From contig JALFHZ010000130.1 in NCBI GenBank assembly GCA_022776445.1, positions 1-43,487 on the forward strand: a stretch of DNA of 43,487 nucleotides, read 5' to 3'. Origin of the DNA: Lachnospiraceae bacterium (lineage in GTDB: Bacteria; Bacillota; Clostridia; Lachnospirales; Lachnospiraceae). Below are positions 33,193-40,859 of this stretch, in pieces. The notes beneath the pieces were generated by a model that was given only the letters and a program-made list of their open reading frames with translations, was not told the origin of the DNA and did no database searches. Within the stretch, counting starts at the first letter, position 1; each line of letters begins with the position of its first letter. The translations under genes and the position numbers were made by a program.

Positions 33193-33210
33193 TTCTTCAG
33201 GCTCTTTTTT
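33185..33210 (+). terminator. Terminator overlapping the stop codon of the HD gene
   Basis: GGGCTTGA (33185-33192) pairs with TCAGGCTC (33197-33204) including two G-U pairs, loop TTCT, followed by T6 (33205-33210). The left arm contains the final codons and the TGA. Confidence 0.8.
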
Positions 33211-33317
33211 GTATACTGAATCTAAGTCCTGTCAGGTCTTGGCAGGATTCCAAACAGCAGATCAGTTCTTGGTCTGTGATTCCAGAAACAGAAAGATCAT
33301 AGGAAAAGGAGGTTTTT

Positions 33318-34370
33318 TTGTCGTTGAGAAAAGAGAAACAAGGATGTGAGCCGGGTGCGCGCAGAGCGAGAGTTTGGCAGGGGGCGTGCTGGGGCGGCCT
33401 GTTGTTGATCCAGATATTTCTGCTTCACTGCCTGGACACGGAAGCGGCGCAGACAATGTCGGATGGGATCGAAGCAGGGATTCGGCAATTGGAAGTGAGA
33501 TCAGAGTGGTACAGCCGTGAGTCGGATTGTCCGGTTCCGTCGGAGTCGTATCATTCGGAAGAGGACGGGCAGGAGTATGAACGGATCAGCTGGGAGATTG
33601 TCAGAGAAGTCCTCCCGGAGCGCATGAAGACGGTGGAACAGGTACAGATTCTGGAACAGGTTGAAGGAATGACACCGATTCCGCAGACCGCTTCTTTTGA
33701 AGTGACGGATGAGGGAAGAACCGGGAACGCTCAGACCAGGGCGGAGAGCGTGACAGTGCTGAAAGAGGTATGGAGCACTGATTTTTCCTTCCCGGTTACG
33801 TTTCACTCCTGTGATGCAGAGTATTGCCAGCTGGGGGACCGGATGATTCCGTATCGGGAAGAAAAACCGGAGTTTGAGGGACAGGAATATCTGCTGCTGG
33901 ATATCATCGGCGCTCCGCGGGATCAGTATCGGGTTATCGATGTACGATGGGATGGGGAAGTCTATCTGGATGAAGCTGGGATTCCCTGCCGGAATGCGGT
34001 GGCATCGGGCGAGAAGCTTCTGCGGGATTATCAGGTGCTGTATCGGGGAACGGCGAGATTTCCGTCTGCGGAGCGGTGGCAGACCGTGACGATTTACGAG
34101 CTTCCGCGGGAGGAGACTGTGACCGTTCTGCCGGAATCAGCCTCAGGCGTTCCGAATCAGGGTGGGGCAGGTGAGGAGGATAATCGCTCTGACCGAGAGA
34201 TAGACCTTCCACTCTGGGAAAAGGTTTTTCGTACGGTTCGGGTGATTGTCAGCCTTTTGCTTCCATTGATTCTGATTTTTGCATTCATTCTGGTAAAAAA
34301 GAGAAAGGCGTGTTATACTGGTCAGAAGGACAGGAAGACAGAACCGCACAGGAGGAGCAGAAAATCATGA
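33318..34370 (+). CDS. Two-pass membrane protein of unknown function (350 aa)
   Basis: Unrecognised. It starts with TTG at 33318, five bases after a perfect AGGAGG; no ATG or GTG is placed better. A hydrophobic N-terminal segment (about 20-38, WQGACWGGLLLIQIFLLHCL) and a C-terminal one (LIVSLLLPLILIFAFILVKK) bracket an acidic external domain. The domain has a repeated Glu/Val-rich pattern (EQVQILEQVEGM, TPIPQTASFEVTDEGRT). Two cysteines lie in the extracellular part (HSCDAEYCQLG). It ends in the ATGA shared with the ArsC/Spx-like gene, so it may be co-translated with it. Function unknown. Confidence 0.72.
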   Translation: MSLRKEKQGCEPGARRARVWQGACWGGLLLIQIFLLHCLDTEAAQTMSDGIEAGIRQLEVRSEWYSRESDCPVPSESYHSEEDGQEYERISWEIVREVLPERMKTVEQVQILEQVEGMTPIPQTASFEVTDEGRTGNAQTRAESVTVLKEVWSTDFSFPVTFHSCDAEYCQLGDRMIPYREEKPEFEGQEYLLLDIIGAPRDQYRVIDVRWDGEVYLDEAGIPCRNAVASGEKLLRDYQVLYRGTARFPSAERWQTVTIYELPREETVTVLPESASGVPNQGGAGEEDNRSDREIDLPLWEKVFRTVRVIVSLLLPLILIFAFILVKKRKACYTGQKDRKTEPHRRSRKS

Positions 34371-34720
34371 TATTATTTGTTGAGTATCCGAAATGCAGCA
34401 CATGCCAGAAGGCAAAAAAGTGGCTGCTGGCACATGAGATTGCGTTTGAGGACCGCCATATTGCAGAGCAGAATCCGACGGAAGAGGAATTGAAGGAGTG
34501 GATCGCCCGTTCCGGTCTGGAAGTGAAGAAGTTTTTTAATACCAGCGGATTGAAATACAAAGAGCTGGGGCTGAAGGACAGACTTCCGGTGATGAGTGAT
34601 GAGGAGAAGATCCGTCTGCTTTCCGGGGACGGGATGCTGGTGAAGCGGCCGCTGGTGGTGACGGAAGACCGGGTTCTGGTCGGGTTTAAGGAAGCACAGT
34701 GGGAAGAGGCGCTGCTTTGA
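34367..34720 (+). CDS. ArsC/Spx-family thioredoxin-fold protein
   Basis: Protein of 117 residues of the arsenate reductase/Spx superfamily. MILFVEYPKCSTCQKAKKWL has the CxxC pair C10/C13, and LEVKKFFNTSGLKYKELGLKDRL plus MLVKRPLVV match the fold. The CxxC favours a Spx/MgsR-like or thiol-reductase role over a single-Cys arsenate reductase; no arsenic genes are near. The ATG at 34367 overlaps the previous stop (ATGA) with GAGGAG ahead; the GTG at 34310 is rejected. Substrate unknown. Confidence 0.82.
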   Translation: MILFVEYPKCSTCQKAKKWLLAHEIAFEDRHIAEQNPTEEELKEWIARSGLEVKKFFNTSGLKYKELGLKDRLPVMSDEEKIRLLSGDGMLVKRPLVVTEDRVLVGFKEAQWEEALL

Positions 34721-34749
34721 TTGACATTTGAGAAATGCAGTGATAAACT
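34721..34749 (+). promoter_or_regulatory. Promoter of trpS
   Basis: Perfect TTGACA (34721-34726), 17 bases, TAAACT (34744-34749), right after the ArsC/Spx-like stop. Confidence 0.7.
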
Positions 34750-34781
34750 TATGGCAATTGTTAACAAGGAGATAGAAGATT

Positions 34782-35786
34782 ATGTTAAACGGGAAAAAAG
34801 TATTATTCAGCGGCATGCAGGCGACCGGCAACCTGACTCTGGGCAACTATCTTGGAGCTCTGAAGAACTGGGTTTCCATCGCAGATGAATATGAAACCTT
34901 TTACAGCGTTGTTGATATGCACTCCATCACCATCCGTCAGGATCCGGCGGAGCTGAGAAAGAGAGCGCGCAACCTGCTGACTCTGTATATTGCGGCAGGT
35001 CTGGATCCGGAGAAGAACTGCATCTATTATCAGTCCCATGTAAGCGGGCATGCGGAACTGGCATGGATTCTGAACTGTTTCACCTATATGGGAGAACTGA
35101 ACCGTATGACACAGTTTAAGGACAAGGCGGCAAAGCATGCGGACAATATCAACGCAGGACTGTTTACCTATCCGGTTCTGATGGCAGCGGATATTCTGCT
35201 GTACCAGGCGGATGTGGTTCCGGTCGGTATCGACCAGATGCAGCATCTGGAACTGACCCGCGATATCGCGCAGAGATTCAACGGAATCTATGGAGATGTA
35301 TTTACTGTGCCGGAAGCTTATATCGGCAAGGTCGGTGCGAAGATCATGAGCCTGCAGGATCCGTCCAAAAAGATGTCCAAGTCCGATGAGAATCCGAACG
35401 GAAGTATTTACCTGATGGACGATCCGGATACGATTATCCGCAAGTTCAAACGTGCTGTAACCGACTCTGAGGCATGTGTGCGCTACAGGGAAGAGCAGCC
35501 GGGTATCCGCAATCTGATTGATATTTACTGTGCATGCACCGGCAAGACTCCGGCTGAGGTTGAAGCTGAGTTCGACGGCAAGGGGTACGGAGATTTCAAG
35601 ATGGCAGTCGGGGAAGCGGTTGTCAGCGTTCTGAAACCGCTGCAGGATCGTTTTGCTGATCTGAGTAAGAACAAGGATTATCTGGACAGCATGATCAAGA
35701 GCAATGCGGAGAAAGCACAGTATTTTTCCAACAAGACTCTGCGCAAGGTACAGAAGAAGGTGGGATTCCCGGAGCATATCCGCTGA
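34782..35786 (+). CDS. trpS: Tryptophanyl-tRNA synthetase
   Basis: Class I synthetase that charges tRNA-Trp. The 334 residues show the HIGH-like motif as TGNLTLGNYLGA and the KMSKS loop as KKMSKSDEN. The dimer and Trp-pocket segments DQMQHLELTRDIAQRFN and ADILLYQADVVPVG lie between. AAGGAGA precedes the ATG. No T-box leader is seen in the 61-base gap; a simple promoter is present. Confidence 0.97.
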   Translation: MLNGKKVLFSGMQATGNLTLGNYLGALKNWVSIADEYETFYSVVDMHSITIRQDPAELRKRARNLLTLYIAAGLDPEKNCIYYQSHVSGHAELAWILNCFTYMGELNRMTQFKDKAAKHADNINAGLFTYPVLMAADILLYQADVVPVGIDQMQHLELTRDIAQRFNGIYGDVFTVPEAYIGKVGAKIMSLQDPSKKMSKSDENPNGSIYLMDDPDTIIRKFKRAVTDSEACVRYREEQPGIRNLIDIYCACTGKTPAEVEAEFDGKGYGDFKMAVGEAVVSVLKPLQDRFADLSKNKDYLDSMIKSNAEKAQYFSNKTLRKVQKKVGFPEHIR

Positions 35787-35806
35787 ATTCCTGTGACAGG
35801 ATAAGA

Positions 35807-35842
35807 AAAGAACCTGCTGAGAAGACCGGCAGGTTCTTTTTC
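35807..35842. terminator. Terminator after trpS
   Basis: AAAGAACCTGC (35807-35817) pairs with GCAGGTTCTTT (35829-35839) with a T-run on plus and A-rich flank for minus. It separates convergent trpS and the second MalY gene. Confidence 0.85.
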
Positions 35843-35849
35843 TTAATCC

Positions 35850-37061
35850 TTATTCACGGAAAACATACTGTCCCAGCCTGTCAAACGCTTCTTTCACCCG
35901 TGACAGCGGCAGAGCCAGATTCATGCGGATGTGGCACGGCCCGTGGAATGACACACCGTCCTGCCAGATCACGCCGACAGCGATGCCGGCAGCCCAGACC
36001 TCTTCGATCGTCTTCCCGTGTTTGCTGCACCATTCCGTACAGTCAAGAAACAGCATATAGGTGCCTTCCGGTCTGCTTACTTTTACACCGTCAAAATGTT
36101 CTGCTATGTAATCGCAGGCGAAGTTGATATTGCCGCTCAGAACCTCTTTCAATTCGTCCACCCATGCATGACCTGCCGGACTGTAAGCGCCGATCAGGGC
36201 ATGCATGGAAAGCACGTTCATGGAGTTATAGTGAGACAGGGAGCTCTCCTTGTTCATCCGGTCACGCAGGCGGTCATTGTAAATAATATGGTAGCTGCCG
36301 ACCAGTCCGGCCAGATTAAAGGTCTTGGACGGTGCATAAACTGCGATTGTCCGCTGTCTCGCGTCTTCGGAGACAGACTGAGTCGGGATATGCTTATGAC
36401 CGTTCAGCAGAAGATCTGACCAGATTTCATCGGAAATTACAGAAACATCGTATTTTCTGCACAGCTCCATTACCGTTTCGATTTCCCACCGCTCCCAGAC
36501 ACGGCCGGTCGGATTATGCGGAGAACAGAAAATCATGACGTGAATCTTCTGTTCACGAAGCTTCTTTTCCATATCCTCGAAATCCATCCGGTAAATACCG
36601 TCCTGATCGATCTGAAGCCGGCTGTGTACGATATGGTATCCGTTGTTTTCCAGGCTTTTGGTGAATCCGATGTAGGTCGGGGCGTGTACCAGTACCTTGT
36701 CTCCGCGCGATCCGAGAATGTTCATGGCACTGACCACTCCGCCGAGCACGCCGTTCTCATATCCGATATGTTCTTTTCTGAGACCGGTGACTCCGTTGCG
36801 TGTCTCCTGCCACCGGATGATTGCGTCATAATAAGCCTCCGAAGGATCAAAATATCCATAAGCCGGATGGCTGGCACGTGCCAGCAGCGCTTCCGTCACG
36901 GAAGGAACCGTGGGGAAATTCATATCCGCCACCCACATGGGGATCCGGTCAAAGCCTTCCCGCACGGCAACCGGAAAATCCACCCAGCCATCGGGAATCC
37001 GCTCCACTGCAATTGCATCCTGTCCCGTCCGATCCAGAATACTGGTAAAATCGTATTTCAT
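35850..37061 (-). CDS. MalY/PatB-type PLP-dependent C-S lyase, second paralogue
   Basis: Second MalY/PatB enzyme in the window, 403 residues, clearly diverged from the one at 16,565. IPMWVADMNFPTVPSV, FCSPHNPTGRVW, ISDEIWSDLLLNGHKHIP and APSKTFNLAGLVG with the PLP lysine K246 mark the family. The ATG at 37061 (MKYDFTSILDRTG) is used; it has AGAGGAACG ahead, and the longer frame to 37139 reads into the upstream gene. It follows the FAH-family gene by 32 bases on the same strand. It lacks the sigma-54 control of its paralogue, so a different sulfur or beta-elimination substrate is likely. Confidence 0.88.
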   Translation of the reverse strand: MKYDFTSILDRTGQDAIAVERIPDGWVDFPVAVREGFDRIPMWVADMNFPTVPSVTEALLARASHPAYGYFDPSEAYYDAIIRWQETRNGVTGLRKEHIGYENGVLGGVVSAMNILGSRGDKVLVHAPTYIGFTKSLENNGYHIVHSRLQIDQDGIYRMDFEDMEKKLREQKIHVMIFCSPHNPTGRVWERWEIETVMELCRKYDVSVISDEIWSDLLLNGHKHIPTQSVSEDARQRTIAVYAPSKTFNLAGLVGSYHIIYNDRLRDRMNKESSLSHYNSMNVLSMHALIGAYSPAGHAWVDELKEVLSGNINFACDYIAEHFDGVKVSRPEGTYMLFLDCTEWCSKHGKTIEEVWAAGIAVGVIWQDGVSFHGPCHIRMNLALPLSRVKEAFDRLGQYVFRE

Positions 37062-37093
37062 TACACGTTCCTCTCTTTCGTCTGTCCGCAATT

Positions 37094-37987
37094 CTACTCC
37101 ACAATGTTTCTGAGTGTTCCGATACCTTCTACGACACACTCTACCACATCACCGCATTTTAAAAACTTTGGCGGGTCAAATCCCATGCCGACTCCGGCCG
37201 GAGTTCCGGTGGAGATGATGGTGCCGGCTTTCAGCGTCATTCCCTGTGAAAGCTCACTGACAACATAATCGATGTCAAAAATCATGCTGGCTGTATTGCT
37301 GTTCTGGCGCAGTTCACCGTTGACATAGGAACGGACATCCAGCTTCGGCGGGTACGCCACAGAATCCACAGTCAGAATGCACGGACCCATCGGCGTAAAA
37401 CCATCCAGACTCTTGCCGAAGTACCACTGTTTATGGCGGTTCTGGATATTGCGGGCGCTGACATCATTCATAATCGTATAGCCGAAGAGATACTCCTTCA
37501 CCTGCTCCGGTGCCACATTTCTGGCATCCCTGCCCAGTATGACTGCCAGCTCCGCTTCATAGTCCAGGCTGTCTACCAGTCCCGGATAGGAAGGAATCCG
37601 TGCGCCATCTGCGCTTGCCTCGTTGACACGTTTGGAAAAATACACGGCATAAGGACGTTCCCCGCTGAACTTCTCGTTTTTAAAACGGGCCGACTCCGCC
37701 GCATGCTCCATATAATTGATGCCAAGGCAGATAATATCCTGTTCCGGAACCGGGATCGGTGCCAGAATCTTCACTTCCTCCAGGCGTGCCGCACCGCGAA
37801 TGGAGTACGGCTCCTGCCCGGAGGCGTATTCCAGAAGCTGCTGCTCTGATTCGCTCATGGATTTTACTGCTTCCAGCATTGTCTTATATTCCGGGCCGAT
37901 GGATTCAATCGGAAATACCCACGCTTCGTCTTTGCTGATCAATCCTACTCTTATTTTCTGCTCTACCTGATATGTCACTAACTTCAT
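37094..37987 (-). CDS. Fumarylacetoacetate hydrolase-family protein
   Basis: FAH-superfamily enzyme of 297 residues, a metal-dependent group that cleaves or hydrates 2-keto acids (hydrolases, decarboxylases, 2-keto-4-pentenoate hydratases). CLGINYMEHAAES is the substrate-loop motif. LDYEAELAVILG and GYTIMNDVSARNIQ hold the Glu/Asp metal ligands. GKSLDGFTPMGPCI, and later GTIISTGTPAGVGMGFDPP, are standard. A strong AAGGAGG lies ahead of the ATG at 37987. It is paired with a C-S lyase and stands near an IlvD/Edd dehydratase that makes 2-keto acids, which hints at sugar-acid or amino-acid breakdown. The substrate is not defined. Confidence 0.9.
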   Translation of the reverse strand: MKLVTYQVEQKIRVGLISKDEAWVFPIESIGPEYKTMLEAVKSMSESEQQLLEYASGQEPYSIRGAARLEEVKILAPIPVPEQDIICLGINYMEHAAESARFKNEKFSGERPYAVYFSKRVNEASADGARIPSYPGLVDSLDYEAELAVILGRDARNVAPEQVKEYLFGYTIMNDVSARNIQNRHKQWYFGKSLDGFTPMGPCILTVDSVAYPPKLDVRSYVNGELRQNSNTASMIFDIDYVVSELSQGMTLKAGTIISTGTPAGVGMGFDPPKFLKCGDVVECVVEGIGTLRNIVE

Positions 37988-38025
37988 AATGGCCAGCCTC
38001 CTTATGTTCTGCTAACCATTGTAAC

Positions 38026-38038
38026 ACTTCACTGAAGT
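38026..38038. promoter_or_regulatory. Palindrome in the FAH-malY promoter region
   Basis: ACTTCA-C-TGAAGT is a perfect 6-1-6 palindrome just upstream of a minus-strand TACAAT (38023-38018). No good -35 is visible at 17 bases, so the site could bind an activator. Confidence 0.45.
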
Positions 38039-38053
38039 AAAATCTACAAAAAA

Positions 38054-40678
38054 TTACTCCATTGCCTCTGCGACAGTTTTTCCAGCCTGAATCAGCAGCG
38101 TAGGAATCAATGCAAATATCAGCACCGTCCTAAGCTGTCTCCGGCTTAAATCAGCTACCGCAAACAGCACCTGCAGACCGGGCAGAAACAATACTGCCAT
38201 CAGAAGTACAATGCCGGTTTCAAACGCGATTATGCTCCACAGGTTGCTGCCCAGACCCAGCCGGATCATGGAATGTTCACTCCGGCAGTTGAACCCATGA
38301 AGCAGCCTCGCCAGTGTCAGAGCCGAAAACGCCATAGTGCTGGCGCGGCCGGCACCTCCGGTCTCCAGCCCCGTATGATAAGCAAGCATGGTGCAGACTG
38401 CGATCAGGCTTCCCTGCAGCAGCAGTTTTCCTAAGAATCTGCCGGTCAGGATCCCTTCCTTCGGGTCACGCGGAGGCTGCTTCAGCAGATCCTCCTCCTG
38501 CGGCTCCATGCCGATGGCAATGGCCGGAAGGGAATCTGTCAGCAGGTTGATAAACAGCAGGTGTACCGGAGCGAACGGCATGGGAAGTGCCGTCAGCGAT
38601 GTATACAGAACGCAAAGAATCCCGGCTATATTTCCAGAGAGCAGAAATTCAATCGCGTGGCAGATATTTCTGTACACGTTCCTCCCGTTCGCAACCGCTT
38701 TGATGATTGTGGCAAAATTGTCATCTGTCAGAATCATCGATGCCGCATCCTTGGACACCTCGGTCCCCGCAATCCCCATGGCAACACCAATGTCTGCTTT
38801 CTTTAAAGCAGGCGCATCATTGACTCCGTCTCCGGTCATTGCCACAATGTGTCCGCGCCGCTGCCATGCTTCCACAATGCGGATTTTATGTGCCGGAGAT
38901 ACCCGGGCGCAGACGGAGATCCGGGGCAGCTTCCTCTGCAGTTCTTTTTCATCCATTTCATCCAGCTCTGTGCCGGTAACGCACAGATCGCCCTGCCTGA
39001 CCAGCCCGATTTTTTCTGCAATTGCCAAAGCTGTGGCAGGATGATCTCCGGTGATCATCACTGTCCGGATGCCTGCCTGTCTGGCAGACAGAACGGCCGG
39101 CTTTGACTCCAGACGCGGCGGGTCCATCATAGACGCCATTCCCAGAAACGTCAGGTGCAGTTCCAGGTTTTCCGCCCGGTCCCGTTCTTCGATCTGCCGG
39201 AGCGTATCCATTCCGGGATCCAGTACCCGGTATGCCATGGCAATTACCCGCAGCCCCTGCTGCGCCCATTCCCGGTTCCTGGATTCCAGCTTCCGGCGCC
39301 AGCCTTCTGTCATCGGACAGCTTCCGCTGCATGTCAGGATGGTATCGGCCCGTTCCAGCAAAACATCTGCGGCGCCTTTTACAAATAAAATAAGAGAATC
39401 ATCCATGCGATGCAAGGTGCTCATCCGCTTTCTTCCGGAATCAAAAGGAAGCTCTCCCAGTCTTGGATACTTCCGGCGCATATCTGCCGCTGAAAGTCCT
39501 GCCTCCTTTCCCATCTGCAGTAAAGCCTGTTCTGTCGGATCTCCCTGTGTTTCCGCCGCATCATTATCCAGCAATGCAGCACCTAAAAAATATTTATGCA
39601 CCGGATTGCACATATTCATCTGAGCCGGGGGCAGATCTGTGCCGTCCAAAAAGACCCGCTGTACCACCATGCGGTTCTGCGTCAGAGTTCCCGTTTTGTC
39701 TGAGCAGATGACCGACACGCAGCCCAGGCTTTCTACGGCCTTCAGATCCTTCACGATCGCATGCTCGCGCGCCATCCGCTGGGTTCCCATAGCCTGCACA
39801 ATGGTCACGATCGAACCGAGTGCTTCCGGAATTGCCGCCACCGCCAGTGCCACCGCAAACATCAAAGAATCCAGCACCGGCATTCCCCGATACAGGCTCA
39901 TGGCAAACACCAGCAGGCAGATCGCCATGATAATTGCCGCGAGTCGGCTGCCGAACTGATCCAGGCTGATCTGCAGCGGAGTCTTTTTTTCTCCGGTTTC
40001 ATTCATCATGGCGGCAATCCTGCCGAGCTCCGTTTCCATTCCGGTGGCAGTTACCACCATGATACCACGTCCGCCCGTCACCAGAGAACCGGAATAAACC
40101 ATATTCCTGCGGTCGGCAATGGGAATCTGTCCCGTTCGGTCCAGCACCTCTGCCTGTTTTTCTACTCCCCCCGACTCGCCGGTCAGGGAACTCTCATCCG
40201 TCAGCAGTGCATGACATTCCAGAATTCTTCCGTCTGCCACAACCAGCTCCCCGGCTTCCAGATGCACAATGTCGCCCGGAACCACATGCGCTGATGAAAT
40301 CTCCATCATGCGCCCGCCACGCATGACCCGCGCTTCCGGTGCCGACATGGATTTCAGACTGTCCAGAGACTTTTGCGCTTTCTCATGCTGTACTGTGCCA
40401 AGCACCGCATTCAGGAAAATCACCGCAAAAATCACCACCGTGCTTTCCATGTTGTCTGATACCATGGAAATTACAGCTGCCACAATCAGAATGATTACCA
40501 GCAGATCCTGAAACTGTTCCAGGAATACCTGCCAGGTCTGCTTGCGCTTTCCCTCCCTAAGAACATTTTCCCCCTGCTCCTTCAGACGCTCTCCGGCCTG
40601 CTCCTGCGTCAGCCCTCTGTATGAACTTTTCAGATGCTCCAGAACTTCCGTTTCCGAAAGCCGATACCAGTCTGCCAT
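38054..40678 (-). CDS. P2A-type cation-transporting ATPase (Ca2+-like)
   Basis: P-type ATPase of 874 residues that pumps a cation, probably Ca2+, out of the cell. The order is: actuator domain with LTGES, M4 motif IPEALGSIVT, phosphorylation site DKTGTLT with D327, KGA in the nucleotide domain, ITGDHPATA, TGDGVNDAPAL, and M6 INLLTDSLPAIAIGMEP. The P2A group is indicated by M6 N-x3-D and the N-terminal motif. M4 reads PEALG rather than PEGLP, and M5 has SGNIAG where SERCA has SNVGE (Glu771), so the second Ca2+ site is probably absent. The ATG at 40678 has AAGGGGG close by. It stands alone, divergent from the IlvD gene. Confidence 0.9.
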   Translation of the reverse strand: MADWYRLSETEVLEHLKSSYRGLTQEQAGERLKEQGENVLREGKRKQTWQVFLEQFQDLLVIILIVAAVISMVSDNMESTVVIFAVIFLNAVLGTVQHEKAQKSLDSLKSMSAPEARVMRGGRMMEISSAHVVPGDIVHLEAGELVVADGRILECHALLTDESSLTGESGGVEKQAEVLDRTGQIPIADRRNMVYSGSLVTGGRGIMVVTATGMETELGRIAAMMNETGEKKTPLQISLDQFGSRLAAIIMAICLLVFAMSLYRGMPVLDSLMFAVALAVAAIPEALGSIVTIVQAMGTQRMAREHAIVKDLKAVESLGCVSVICSDKTGTLTQNRMVVQRVFLDGTDLPPAQMNMCNPVHKYFLGAALLDNDAAETQGDPTEQALLQMGKEAGLSAADMRRKYPRLGELPFDSGRKRMSTLHRMDDSLILFVKGAADVLLERADTILTCSGSCPMTEGWRRKLESRNREWAQQGLRVIAMAYRVLDPGMDTLRQIEERDRAENLELHLTFLGMASMMDPPRLESKPAVLSARQAGIRTVMITGDHPATALAIAEKIGLVRQGDLCVTGTELDEMDEKELQRKLPRISVCARVSPAHKIRIVEAWQRRGHIVAMTGDGVNDAPALKKADIGVAMGIAGTEVSKDAASMILTDDNFATIIKAVANGRNVYRNICHAIEFLLSGNIAGILCVLYTSLTALPMPFAPVHLLFINLLTDSLPAIAIGMEPQEEDLLKQPPRDPKEGILTGRFLGKLLLQGSLIAVCTMLAYHTGLETGGAGRASTMAFSALTLARLLHGFNCRSEHSMIRLGLGSNLWSIIAFETGIVLLMAVLFLPGLQVLFAVADLSRRQLRTVLIFALIPTLLIQAGKTVAEAME

Positions 40679-40775
40679 GCCAGTTTCCCCCTTACACATC
40701 ATGGTATGCGGGAAACGGTTCCTTCATGACGTCCGCGGAAAACACAAAAATCGGGAGCAAAATACATCAGACTAC

Positions 40776-40804
40776 TTGACGTATTTATACGGATAATATA
40801 AAAT
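40776..40804 (+). promoter_or_regulatory. Promoter of the IlvD/Edd-family gene
   Basis: TTGACG (40776-40781), 17 bases, TAAAAT (40799-40804). Confidence 0.6.
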
Positions 40805-40808
40805 AAAA

Positions 40809-40827
40809 ACATCTAAACATCAGATGT
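40809..40827. promoter_or_regulatory. Operator candidate downstream of the IlvD promoter
   Basis: The palindrome ACATCAGATGT (40817-40827) is preceded by a half-site ACATC at 40809. Another ACATCAGA lies at 40764-40771, just upstream of the -35. The -10 is thus flanked by repeats, as with repressors of the GntR or similar families. Confidence 0.5.
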
Positions 40828-40859
40828 ATTATCGATATGACATTGGGAGGATATAAGTC

